A stretch of DNA of 64,000 bases from Palaemon carinicauda (lineage: Eukaryota > Arthropoda > Malacostraca > Decapoda > Palaemonidae). A model generated the notes under the pieces. That model saw only the letters and a list, made by a program, of their open reading frames with translations, was not told the origin of the DNA and made no database searches. Shown in pieces: positions 36,978 to 47,529 of the stretch. How positions within the stretch are numbered: position 1 is the first letter of the stretch; every line of letters begins with the position of its first letter. The stretch spans positions 46,405,451-46,469,450 of the forward strand of contig NC_090768.1 of NCBI RefSeq assembly GCF_036898095.1, given 5' to 3'. The translations under genes and the position numbers were made by a program.

Positions 36978-37218
36978 TCTTGAAGGTCACCCTTGTGGCA
37001 CCTCCATGAGCCGAGTGGAAATTGATATCCATCCCTTATGTGCTGTGTGTAGAGTCAAGAGATGTGAAATGAACTCCCCCTGCGATGTTTGCCGAGAGGG
37101 GTTATCCTCCAATATGGAAGAAGAAAACAGACGCAGGAAAAAGAGGCCTAAACGGGATTGTCCCCTTTCGACAGGCTTCTTCATCAAAAGGAGGAAAGAA
37201 GCTGAAGCATTCTTTGTT
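36978..37218 (+). pseudogene. DIRS gag relic cut by element A
   Basis: The frame reads 'CNSLEGHPCGTSMSRVEID', then I-H-P-L-C-x2-C, C-x5-C-x2-C and a Lys/Arg-rich run 'RRRKKRPKR'. This matches the gag head of elements A and D. It stops being gag-like exactly where the left inverted repeat of element A begins (37219), so element A appears to have inserted into, or recombined with, an older DIRS gag. Confidence 0.6.
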
Positions 37219-37410
37219 CCAACACAGAGACTTACCTCAAACTACTTTCTTAGGAGGTACCTTGAATCTCCTCTCAACCGACCAGAGTTTTGTGTAGTTT
37301 ACCCTACTTCCGTTTTCTGTGAGGATCACCTCGGGCGGAAGGATACGTGCCCTGAGGCTAACCCCGAGTCAGGCCACATGCTAGTTGGGTCTCGACCCTC
37401 AGTAGGTTCT
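37219..37410 (+). repeat. Element A left inverted terminal repeat
   Basis: Matches the reverse complement of 43405-43612 with landmarks 'AACTACTTTCTTAGGAGGTA', 'CGACCAGAGTTTTGTGTAGT', 'GAGGATCACCTCGGGCGGAA' and 'CTCGACCCTCAGTA'. The outermost bases differ between the two ends, as in other DIRS elements. Confidence 0.92.
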
Positions 37411-37595
37411 CTGGTCGGGTCGTGATATCATCTCGACGCTCTCCTTATCTCAGTGCGATCTTTTGTGTCCCCGACTCTTGTGTCCCGCGTGTTCCCACGT
37501 GGTCCGCTGTACTTTCCCTTGTGCTTTCCCTTGTGTTTTTAAAGTGTTTACTTGCCCTTGTTATCCTTTCCCGCTGCGTTCCTGTGTCTTGCGGT

Positions 37596-39972
37596 ATGGA
37601 GCATCCCCGCCGTTGTCCTGGGCCTAAGGCTGGGAAGTCGTGTGGTGCGTTCTTGTCTAAGCCTGAGGTGGACCCGCACTCCCTTTGCTCTTCGTGCAGG
37701 GGTAGAGTTTGCTCTCCTTCGGACATGTGTCCGGAGTGTGTGTCGTGGAGTGAGGTGCAGTGGGTGAGGTTTGGAACGAAGAAGAAGAAGTCATCTAAAC
37801 GTTCGCCCAGGAAGACCAGCATTTTCTACGGGAGAGAAGTCTGACAGGGTTCCTTCTTCATCCCCTACCCAGAGTAGGGGACGAGGTAAGTCCGTTGTGG
37901 GGAAGAAACCAATGGTTCTTCCCCACGAGTCGTGTCTTCGGGATTCTGGGGTTGCTGATCCTTTACAGGCAAGTGGGGGGCCTGAAGGTTTACTTAGTGA
38001 GGGTCCGCAAGACGATGCCCTTGTGCTTGGGTGGCACGTCTCTTCGGACGACCCTATGTGTTATAAAGATGTCCCTGTGTCTTCACCAGCTTCTTGGATT
38101 TATGTTTCAGGCACCTCCGCAGCTGAAGGAGCCCCAGGAAAAGAAGATTCGCTGTTGGAAGATCCCCTCGGATGGGGGTCCCCGAGAACTCCTTGTAGGT
38201 CGCCTTGGGTCCTGGTTCCAGAATGTAGATCGTCCGACCTCTCTCCCAGCCCCTCTATCGGCGGTTCCTGACGTCTTCCTTCAGCCTTCGACATCTGGAA
38301 CCCAGAAAATTGTGAAACCGGCCGCGCCCGCCTCTCGGATCTGTTATGAGGAGTCATCGGAGTCTTCGGCGGCAGGCTCATGGTTGTCATCGGAGGAAGA
38401 GCCGTGGAGAAGACACCGTCGAAGGAGGGACAGGTCCAGGAGACGGCACTCCCCCTCGAGGTCCTGTTCTAGGTCACGACATGGGAGGAAGCGGTCAAGG
38501 CCCCGAGGAGGAAAGCCAGGAGTAGCAGTTCGCCGAAGGAGCAATGGGTCCTCATTCCCCGCAGTAAGCTCGCGGACTTTACTACTCTCCCGAGCACTGT
38601 GGGTTGGCCTCCCGGAGACAGTCCTCCTAGAAGGGCTTCCACCAGCCATAGAGTTGACTCTCGCAAAGACCCAAGGGGCTCTTCGGACAGGCTTAAGGCC
38701 TCGAAACAGGCGTCTCAACCCGCCCAGCGGAGGGAGTCGCCTTTTCGGACGGGCAGCCTCGTCGAGTTAGCTCGACCGAGCGATATAGAGGGACGGCTTC
38801 CTCCGTCGGGCAAACCCACGGAAGCCTTGCCCCCCTTGAAGAAAGACAAACGGAGGACGGAGATTCTCGCTCCCTCCGCAATGCCCATCCTCAGACCACA
38901 ACCTAGTGCGGAGGCCCCCGTCGGTACGGTTCCTCAACCTCTGACGGAGGGCGCGGACGGCGACACTGAAGCCATGCCATCGGAGGACTCCGCTTATAGG
39001 AGGGTTATTGCTCTGATACGAAAGCACCACAGAATTGAGGAGCCAGTTCCTTCCGACGAGGATGCCTGGCGGTCTAGCCTTAATAGACAAATGGAGGAAC
39101 CCGTTCAACAGAAGCCCTCCTTAGCCCTACCTGTGGCCAGAGATGTGAGGCTTGGTAGTGCTCACATAGACAAGGTTGTGGCACGAAACGCTGAAGGTTC
39201 CAAAACTCAGAGTTCCTCCAAGTTACTCCAGGGGTTGAAGTCCCAAAGCAAGTATTATTGGATGGAAGGACAGCCACAGGGAGCCAGCAAATTGGAAGAC
39301 TCCCTAGAAGTTTTAGGTCAGGGGGCTTCGGAGGACAGAGCTTCCTCAGCACCTATCTGTTTTTCTCAATCGGAGGCGGCGATGATGGAGGAGATGTCCA
39401 AGGACCTTGTCAACGTCCCCTCTTGGTTAGACTGGTGGGCCTAGACACTAGTAGGTATCCAGGTTTCCCCCGACCCTGCAGTTCCGTCCAATCAAGCACT
39501 GTTGAAGGAACTTATCAGCTCTGGGGGGCGGGCCTTGAAGTTCCTAACGTTTCAGTCTCTAGCGATATCCGCCAACTGGGTCCTGCGAAGAAGAGACACA
39601 GTCTTGAGTAAATTGTCCAGGCGTATGCCGGACAGGGAGGCGAGGACTTTGAGGAACCTTTCTGTGTGGAGTGACGGACTTTTTCCCCTGATGCAGACAG
39701 AGGAGATGGTTGAGAAACTTCTGAAACGGAAGGAAGTGAGCATTCCCAGACCTCACGCCATGAGGAGGCCCACTTACAGAAGGCCTCCATCTGATGGACC
39801 GTCGACGTCTCGAGCCTCCCCTAACCAAGTAAGAAGAGAGGCCCCAGCGTCCCTGTGGTCTCAGCCTTCGCAGCCCTCCCACAGGGGCGCTCCCACAGCC
39901 CCAGCCTCGTTTAGAACAGCCCACTCAGCTTCCAGGAGAGAGCGTTCAGGTCGCTCCTCCAGAAGGAGGTAG
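37596..39972 (+). pseudogene. Gag of DIRS element A (frameshifted)
   Basis: The ATG at 37596 opens 'MEHPRRCPGPKAGKSCGAF' and the Cys/His head: C-x7-C-G-x-F, D-P-H-S-L-C-x2-C-R-G-x2-C-x5-C-x2-C. Basic 'KKKKSSKR' follows. The frame changes near 37820, 38270 and 38505. The middle contains an Arg/Ser-rich tract ('RRRRDRSRRRHSPSRSCSRS', about 38410-38475), and the last part (39502-39972) is mostly helical and then Pro/Arg-rich. A TAG at 39442-39444 interrupts the last frame. Gag in this class should form the particle and bind RNA; that is family inference. About 790 codons if the lesions are ignored. Confidence 0.75.
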
Positions 39973-41892
39973 GGTGAGAGGCCCCCACTCCTGCCCAAGC
40001 CTCAGGTAGGGGGATGCCTCAAACAATTTTGGCAAACCTGGAAGAATCACGGAGCAGAACCCTGGACGGTAACAGTGTAGAAAGAGGGGTACAGGCTTCC
40101 GTTCCTGGCAGATCCACCACCTCTTATCCCAGCAAGTCAGGCTTAGTGGTTAGCCCCCAAGGACCCCTTGAAGAGGGAAGCCTTGCAAGAAGAAGTCTCC
40201 ACTATGTTAACGAAAGGGGCAATGGAAACGGTTCTACAACCGGATACAGGGTTCTACAGCCGCCTCTTCCTGGTGGAGAAAGCGACGGGAGGTTGGAGAC
40301 CAGTCATAGATCTGTCGGCCCTCAACAAGTTTGTGTGCAAGACCGACTTCAAGATGCACACCCCGAAATCGGTCCTGGAGTCCTTGAGAGAAGGAGACTT
40401 CATGGTATCCATAGATCTCAAGGACGCCTATTTCCAGATCCCTATTCACCCCTCCAGCAGAAAGTACCTTCGGGTGAAGTGGGATACCCAGATCTTGCAA
40501 TTCAAGACTCTTTGCTTCGGCCTGTCAACAGCGCCTCAAATTTTCACGAGGATCTTCATGGCTGTCTCCGTATGGGCTCACGAACGAGGAATTCGTCTGA
40601 TTCGCTACTTGGACGACTGGTTGCTCCTTTCTTCCTCAGAGGCAGTTTTGAAGGAGCAAGGCTCGAAGCTACTGCAATTCTGCAAAGTTCTGGGTATCAC
40701 CATCAACCTGGAGAAGTCGCACCTGTCTCCCTCTACCAGGATGACGTACTTGGGGATGGTTCTAGACTCCCGACTAGTGAGAGTCTCCATCAGAGGAATG
40801 GCTGAACAACCTGGACCAGGTCCTCCGTCCCTTCCTATCAGGACAGCCCAGGAGAGCGAAGGATTGGCAGAGATTGATAGGCCATCTAGTATCATTGGAG
40901 AAACTGGTTCCCCAAGGGAGAATGAAACTCAGGACCATCCAATGGAACCTGAAGGGACTCTGGAACCAAGTAGATTCTCCCTACGAAATAGTTCCTGTTC
41001 TTCCAGAGACGAGGCAATCCCTGGAGTGGTGGCGAGACCGGACAAACACCCTCAAGGGGATGTCCTTCGCAGCGGAGCCCCCGGAGATGCTCCTCTTCAC
41101 GGACGCCTCCAAGGAAGGATGGGGAGCTCACCTCCTCGGGAAGTCAGCAAGGGGCTCTTGGACGGAGGTGGAAAAGACTCAGCATATCAATGTCCTGGAG
41201 ATGAGGGCCGTTCAGAAAGCGTGCCTTCAGTTCGTCGGTCTTCTAAGGGGAAACACAGTGGCGTTAATGTGCGACAACGCCACAGTGGTAGCCTACATAA
41301 AGAAGCAAAGCAGTCTAAAATCGAAGGAGTTGTGCGATCTCACGTTGGAGATTCTGGATTGGGCCGAGTCAGAACAAGTCGTAATAACAGCAAGATTCAT
41401 TCCGGGAAAGAGGAATGTCCTAGCCGACGGACTCAGCAGGATGGGCCAGGTGGTGGGGACCGAATGGTCCCTTCACCCAGAAGTAGCAAGACTCATCATC
41501 CAAATATGGGGTTCGCCAGTGATGGACCTCTTCGCAACCAGACTGAACGCACAACTCCCCGTATTCTGATCCCTGTCCCAGACCCAAAGGCGGCATTGGA
41601 AGACGCCTTTCAACACAGGTGGGACAATCTCGACGTATATGCTTTCCCTCTCTTCGCATTGATCAGGCAAGTGCTCAATAGAGTAAGGACGGCTCACAAC
41701 CTAAGGATGACTTTGGTAGCGCCTTGGTAGCCGGAGAGGGAATGGTTCGCGAATCTAAAAGAGCTAGCATGCCTTCCCCCGTGGTCTCTGCCAGACAGAC
41801 CAGATCTCCTGAGGCAGCCACACTTCCAAAGATTCCACGACAACCCCCGATCTCTGCACCTTCACTCGTGGAGGTTATCCAGCGGCTCCTGA
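39973..41892 (+). pseudogene. RT-RNaseH-MT polyprotein of DIRS element A (broken)
   Basis: In frame after the gag stop comes 'GYRLPF', then RT: 'FLVEKATGGWRPVIDLSALN', motif A 'VSIDLKDAYFQIPIHP', motif B 'LCFGLSTAP', and the active site YLDD at 40606-40617. A frameshift near 40785 leads to RNaseH: 'LFTDASKEGWGAHL', 'INVLEMRAV', 'MCDNATVVAYIKKQ', 'FIPGKRNVLADGLSR', which includes the acidic catalytic residues. A stop/frameshift at 41567 leads to the MT-like segment 'PDPKAALEDAFQHRWDNLDV' and 'YAFPLF'. Nonsense codons at 40078, 40144 and 41728 also interrupt it. The pol end at 41892 overlaps the recombinase frame. RT motifs are unmistakable; the methyltransferase label rests on position and weak likeness to phage Dam-type enzymes. 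Confidence 0.9.
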
Positions 41893-42912
41893 GGAAAGAA
41901 GGTTATTCAGCAGGAACAGCTGAAAAAATGTCTTTATCTGAGGCACTCATCGGCAGTGGTATACCAGGCAAAATGGACCACTTTCACGAAATGGTGTGCC
42001 TCTAGAAACATCAAGCCCTTAAGAGCCTCGATTCCGGACATTGCGGATTTCCTCGTACACCTCAGGGACGTGGTGGGCATGTCAATCCCAGCCATCAAGG
42101 GAGTCCGTGCAGCGTTAGGCCAAGTTTTCTTCCTGAAAGGCATTGATCTGGGTTCCTCTAGGCACATCTCTATGGTCATCAGGAGGTTTGAGCAAACCTG
42201 TCCTCCCCATGCCTCCAGGGTGCCGCAATGGGATGTGGCTAGAGTTCTGAAAATGCTGAGTGAACCACCATTTGAACCTTTGAAGGACATAGTAGATAGA
42301 AATCTCACTCTCAAGACGGTCTTCTTGTTGGCTTTGGCTTCAGCTAAGAGAGTGGGCGAGATCCATGGTTTGTCCTACGAAGTCTCGCATACAAGAGGTT
42401 GGCGTGAGATCTCCTTCAAGTTCGTTCCTTCATTTGTGGCTAAAACACAAAATCCAGCTGTCTGGGATTCAAAATTCGAGGGGTTCACTGTTCCAGCAAT
42501 TCCTCGGTCAGGTAATCCGGAAGATTTGAAGTTGTGTCCAGTCAGAGCCGTAAGGAAATATCTGGAGAGGAATGCCAGTCTCCGGCCTGGTATCAAGAAC
42601 CTCTTCGTCTCCACGGGCACGGTGAGAAAGCTGGGCTCTAAGAATACCATCTTCTTTTGGCTTAGACAGGTGATCATCAAGGCCTATAGTAGTGCCGGTC
42701 TTCCCCTACCAGGTAATTCCAGACCACCTGACATTAGGGGTATAAGTACCTCTCTTGCCTTTGAGAGAAACATGGCAGTAGCGCAGATCCTCAGAGCAGG
42801 CACCTGGTCGAACCAATCTACATTCACAACCCACTACCTCAAGGAATGTGTGAGGAAGTCTCTAGATGGGTTCTCTATTGGGACAGTCATCTCCGCGCTC
42901 CAAGCGATTTAA
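41724..42912 (+). pseudogene. Tyrosine recombinase of DIRS element A (one frameshift, His changed)
   Basis: The N-terminal part reads in one frame ('SLVEVIQRLLRKEGYS', about 41865-41920) and shifts near 41940 into the frame ending at 42912. The core has 'LALASAKRVGEIHGLS' (first Arg), 'LCPVRAVRKYLE', 'PPDIRGISTSLAF' (H-x-x-R box), 'AGTWSNQSTFTTHYL' (Trp position and the nucleophile Tyr). In element B the box is T-H-E-V-R. Here the His position is Pro, so the enzyme would probably be impaired even without the frameshift. Role by family: integration of a circular DNA intermediate. Confidence 0.88.
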
Positions 42913-43257
42913 CGGCCAAAGACCCAGGTATGATCGCGGGTATCAAGACCAAAAAGACACAGGTTCGTTTTCCCTTTTCCCCTTGTCTTTTCTTTTCTTT
43001 TCTTTTCTCTTCTTTCCTCGGAGATTTGACCAGGTAGAGACTGCACAAGACATGACTTCACAGCTTCGTCATTGAACACAACAGCAAGAAATTTTTTAAG
43101 GGTGACTACTTAGACACTAGCATGAGCTCTTTGTGTAGTTTTTCCTATGGTTCATTTTCCGACAACCTTTGGAACCTAGTCTCCTATCTAGGTTCACGGC
43201 CGTTCTGCTTAGTTGGGTCTAGGTCAGATAGACACTCCCACCTCCTAAAGTGTAAGT

Positions 43258-43340
43258 CTCCTAAGAAAGTAGTTCGAGGTAAGTCTCTGTGTTGGTTAGT
43301 AATTTGTATTTTTCCTAACATACTTACCGAGAACTACTTT
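43258..43340 (+). repeat. Element A internal complementary region
   Basis: Left half complements the start of the left terminal repeat; right half complements the end of the right terminal repeat. The joint 'CTGTGTTGG|TTAGTAATTTG' therefore represents the sequence of the circle junction. Confidence 0.9.
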
Positions 43341-43404
43341 CGGGTAATGGCCTTCCCTTCCTTCCCCGAGTGCCTTACTGACCCTTAGGTATTTTTAGCT
43401 TCCA

Positions 43405-43612
43405 AGAACTTACTGAGGGTCGAGACCCAAGCTAGCATGTGGCCTGACTCGGGGTTAGCCTCAGGGCACGTATCCTTCCGCCCGAGGTGATCCTCACAGA
43501 AAACGGAAGTAGGATAAACTACACAAAACTCTGGTCGGTTGAGAGGAGATTCCAGGTACCTCCTAAGAAAGTAGTTCCCAGTAAGTATGTTAGGAAAAAT
43601 ACAAATTACTAA
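43405..43612 (-). repeat. Element A right inverted terminal repeat
   Basis: Reverse complement of the left repeat (37219-37410) with a different outermost ~30 bp. Confidence 0.92.
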
Positions 43613-43850
43613 AAATTTGTGATTTTTCCAGCCCTGGACTTCACCTGGTTTGTTATATGAGTTTCCTGAGATACTTATAACAAAGGATGATGACTAATCT
43701 TTTTTTCAATAGTATATTGATGTAGTGTCTTTTGCCCTCCTTAGCAAGGATGAGACCTAATAAAGGACTTAGGTTTGTATAGTTAGTAGAAATACAAAGT
43801 ACTTATAAAATTTGTGATTCTTCCTGATAAGTTTGTTTGTATTCAGTATG
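43613..43850. other. Spacer between DIRS A and DIRS C
   Basis: 238 bp. The words 'AAAAATTTGTGATTTTTCC' (43612-43630) and 'ATAAAATTTGTGATTCTTCC' (about 43805-43825), the second preceded by 'AGAAATACAAAGTACTT', suggest traces of another DIRS end similar to that of A. Confidence 0.45.
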
Positions 43851-43854
43851 TCTT

Positions 43855-44030
43855 TTTCAATATTAATCTTACCCGATGATCATGTAGCTGTCAACTCTGT
43901 TGCCCGACAGAAATCTACGGTCGGGATACGCCAGCGATCGCTATACAGGTGGGGGTGAGCACAACAGCGCCATCTGTGGTCAGGTACTCCAGTACTTCTT
44001 GTCAACACCACCTCAATTTTTCCTCTGTCG
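43855..44030 (+). repeat. Element C left inverted terminal repeat
   Basis: Landmarks 'GTAGCTGTCAACTCTGTTGC', 'GATACGCCAGCGATCGCTAT' and 'ACACCACCTCAATTTTTCCTC', all found inverted at 50415-50580. Confidence 0.93.
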
Positions 44031-45972
44031 TGCCACCGGCTAGACCTACTTGGATACGCTGTTGATTCTGGAGTTATTGTTCACGATTTGGTGATGTATT
44101 TGCTCTAGAGTTTAGCCTTCGCTATTCAGGAAGCTTTAACATTAGCTTAGCAAGTTTTTTATATTAATTTGATTTAATTTTGGTGACGAAGAGAGTATGA
44201 ACTCTCTTTCACTTTTAAATGGCCGACCCTTCCCTTAGACGGAAGTGTTGGTGTCTAAGAGAGTATAGACTCTCTTTCTTAATTTTGCTTAACAAAGTTA
44301 TAGATTTATTTTATATCTCTCCGCCTTTTATAGGCCTCTTCGATTAACTTCCTTTTATTATAAACTTATAAAAATTAATTTTTATGTTTGTTTATATGCG
44401 ACCTTTCCTAATAGTAGGCGGTCTTTTCTTGGAACCGAACTTAATTAACATTGAGCCCGTCATATCGTTTTTACCTGTTAAGATTTTATGCTATTTTAAT
44501 TTTAATGTTTTTGAAAGAATTTCTTTGATAGTCTCGTACTGTTTTCAAAGTTGAACTAACGTTTTGTTTTGTCTCCGCAGTTGTTGACGTTCAGAACGTT
44601 CAACTTGCGCTCTATCGTTACGATAGAGAGAGAGTATTCACGGTTTCACGTTGCAGTAAGAGTAAACCGATTCTAGCATTTTGTTCATTCTTTCTTAGCT
44701 TAAATGGTTTTAATTCTAATAAAGGAACTTTTTATTTGGGAAATCTTTCAGTTTTTTTCCTTTAACAATAATATGTTTTAACGATATATATAATTGGGTT
44801 CATCTCTCAGGTTCTAAGTCAAGAGAGAGAGAGATAGAGACGGAGGGAGAGAGAGGAGGATAAACGTTTCGTTCAAGCGGGTAACGTTGTTATCGTTTTT
44901 GCTCTTCTCCCTAGTCTCTTTAGGGGAAGAAGGTAAACGTTTCTAGAGTTTTATTCTTGTTCCCAGGCTTTATGCGGTGAGAGATTTTAAACGTAGTTTA
45001 TTTGATCTAGTGTTTAGTCTCTTTTCCAGCCACTGAATTCTTTATCTTTCATTATGTTTTTCTGTTACATTGTAATACTGTTTTCGCAATTACTAACTTT
45101 TAATGAAGGATAGAATTGCGTGTTTCAGGTACAAACCACTTAAAGTTTCGAGTTCAGTGAAATAAGTGCAAACAGAAAATCAAAAGTGATAAAGTGATAA
45201 GCGCAAAGTGTTACAGTGTTGCGTTCGAGGGTTCGTCTGTTCGTGCCAGTTGTTCGCCTAGTCTGGGACCTCTTACAAGTTCCCAAGCCCAGGGGAGAAG
45301 TAATGTCGAAGGACTTATGGGTTCATCAGGCCTTGATCGACGAACAGACGTTTCCCTCCGTGGTTTCGGGTGTATCCACTCACGTAGCCGACGTGATCAC
45401 CCCACCCACACAAAGACGAGAGAGCCCATTTATTCCTCGTCTGCGGAAGAGGTTTCTCGCAGAAACCATGGACCAAATCTTGCAGCTTTTAAGTGCAAGT
45501 CGGTCCCTTCCGCGCAAGTCCAACTCCTAGGTGTAGCCACTGCCACTGGGTCAGTTCGGACTTGCTGCAGTACGACAACTGCACACCTCCCAGAGAGGCA
45601 AGGTGGTACCGCAACAGGCAGTAACTCCGTCTGTTGCCGCACCAGCTGTTTTAGACCCTCAGTCTCAACGGACAGTAGCTCCGTTTGTTGTTGTCTTTCA
45701 TAGACCCTAGTGGTCCATGCTGCAGACTATACAGTCTCAGCTTGCTCCTTCATACAGGAGTATCATGCTGGAAGGTTGACAATGCAGCCTGTTAACCTAC
45801 AACCCGCCGAGGTTGTGCGCTCAGCAGATACTGCGGCTGCCTGCTCCCACCCTCCACCTGTGAGAGCTCCACCTCCGATGCGCAGTCCACCCTGCCAGAC
45901 GCATGTTCTTGCTGCGCCTCCTGCTTTCATGCGTGAGTTGCCGCATCGGGAGTTGCCGGGTTCCAGCACTAT

Positions 45973-46500
45973 GAGGCAACCTCCTCAACCCATGAAGCAG
46001 GAGCCTCATGCTATGCGGCATCCTCCTCAACCCATGAGGCAGGAGCCTCATGCTATGCGGCAACCTCCTCTACCCATGAGGCAGGAGCCTCATGCTATGC
46101 GGCATCCTCCTCAACCCATGAGGCAGGAGCCTCATGCTATGAGGAGCCTCATGCTATGCGGCATCCTCCTCAACCCATGAGGCAGGAGCCTCATGCTATG
46201 AGGAGCCTCATGCTATGCGACATCCTCCTCAACCCATGAGGCAGGAGCCTCATGCTATGAGGAGCCTCATGCTATGAGGAGCCTCATGCTATGCGGCATC
46301 CTCCTCAACCCATGAGGCAGGAGCCTCATGCTATGAGGAGCCTCATGCTATGCGACATCCTCCTCAACCCATGAGGCAGGAGCCTCATGCTATGAGGAGC
46401 CTCATGCTATGCGGCATCCTCCTCAACCCTTGAGGCAGGAGCCTCATGCTATGCGGCAACCTCCTCAACCCATGAGGCAGGAGCCTCATACTATGCGGCA
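45973..46500 (+). repeat. 42-bp coding-type tandem repeat in element C gag
   Basis: About ten units 'CCTCCTCAACCCATGAGGCA' 'GGAGCCTCATGCTATGCGGC', some with an extra 'GAGGAGCCTCATGCTAT' insertion that breaks the frame. Derived from the Pro/Gln-rich gag region ('LRQEP' in element B). Confidence 0.93.
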
Positions 46501-46509
46501 TCCTCCTCA

Positions 46510-46960
46510 ACCCATGCGGCCTGAGCCTCATCCCTTGCAGCATGAGCCTCATCCCATGCAGCATGAGCCTCATACCATGCAGCATGAGCCTCATCCCATG
46601 CAGCATGAGCCTCATCCCATGCAGCATGAGCCTCATCCCATGCAGCATAAGCCGCATGCCATGCAACATGCTCGGCATACCTTACAGCATGCTCTACATA
46701 CAGCATGCTCTGCATACCTTACAGCATGCTCTGCATACCTTACAGCATGCTCTGCATACCTTACAGCATGCTCTGCATACCTTACAGCATGCTCTGCATT
46801 CCTTACAGCATGCTCTGCATACCTTACAGCATGCTCTGCATACTATGCTCTGCATACAGCATGCTCTGCATACCTTACAACATGCTCTGCATTCCTTACA
46901 GCATGCTCTGCATACAGCATGCTCTGCATACCTTACAGCATGCTCTGCATACCTTACCGC
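46510..46960 (+). repeat. Two 21-bp tandem repeat arrays in element C gag
   Basis: First array 'CATGAGCCTCATCCCATGCAG' (to about 46650) grades into the second, 'TCTGCATACCTTACAGCATGC' (46684-46960, about 12 units with one 'TACTATGCTC' variant). The second array is open in several frames; none is likely to be a real product. Confidence 0.93.
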
Positions 46961-47529
46961 ATGCTCCTCAGTCACACATCTTTGGTTGTTGCCAACTCAC
47001 AAGACTGTCAAGCAGTTTCATAACGTTGCCTTCTGGTCTGCTGCTTTTGCACCAGTGAAACCCTCACTGAGAGAACTTAGTTTTTCTCGGATATGGTTCC
47101 TGTAGATGAGAAAGTGCTATTCTCCCTCCTTCTGATATTCCCTTGAGGACTCTGTCATTTGGAGAGGAGCCTTAAGCTGCTTAGCCTCCTATGGACTTTT
47201 ATTTAAGCATAACATGCTTCCAGGGAGGGTAATGGTTCCGCTTCAGTCGCTAACCCCGTCTGTTGCCACACCTGCTCCCATAGACCTTGAGCTTTGTTGC
47301 AAGACATGCAGTCCAAGCTTAGTTCTTGTTAGAGGATTTTTTGTTTACGGAGTCAGTGTGTCACTGGGAAGACGTTCAACAACCAGCAGAGGGGACTTGT
47401 TGTGACGCAGTGCGGCAACCTCAGTAACCCGATAAGGAGTTGTCTGTACTACCCAGACAGTCTAGACAGTTTCGGGTTGTCGCTGTACTTCCTCGCTTCC
47501 CCATGGTTGACAGTTCACAGACTGTGCAG

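Larger units (their letters stand above)
37219..43612 (+). mobile_element. DIRS-type retrotransposon A, structurally complete, defective
   Basis: Inverted terminal repeats lie at 37219-37410 and 43405-43612. The left end begins CCAACACAGAGACTTACCTC and the right end finishes GTTAGGAAAAATACAAATTA. An internal complementary region at 43258-43340 consists of the reverse complement of the left end followed by that of the right end ('GGTAAGTCTCTGTGTTGG' then 'TTAGTAATTTGTATTTTTCC'). The gene order is gag, RT-RNaseH-MT, tyrosine recombinase, with the last two overlapping in different frames, as in DIRS1. No target duplication is seen, as expected. Many frameshifts and nonsense codons make it non-functional. 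Confidence 0.93.
44219..46975 (+). pseudogene. Gag remnant of DIRS element C with tandem expansions
   Basis: A possible start at 44219 reads 'MADPSLRRKCWC' then stops, like the first codons of element B gag. Likeness to B resumes near 45225 ('GPLTSSQAQGRSNVEG', against 'GPLASSQAQGRSNVEG' in B) and stays in one frame through 'SSAEEVSRRN' to a stop at 45701-45703, then again to 46180. From 45970 the Pro/Gln-rich centre is replaced by repeats: a 42-bp unit encoding PPQPMRQEPHAMRH (to about 46500), a 21-bp unit (46510-46650) and another 21-bp unit (46684-46960). No intact product is possible. Confidence 0.7.

Noticed and set aside
46385..47105. Long frames on both strands over 46.4-47.1 kb (Met/His/Pro, Cys/Ala/Arg repeats)
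   Set aside because: Several frames are open at once because 21- and 42-bp repeat units lack stops. Only the gag-derived phase has an ancestry, and it is broken.
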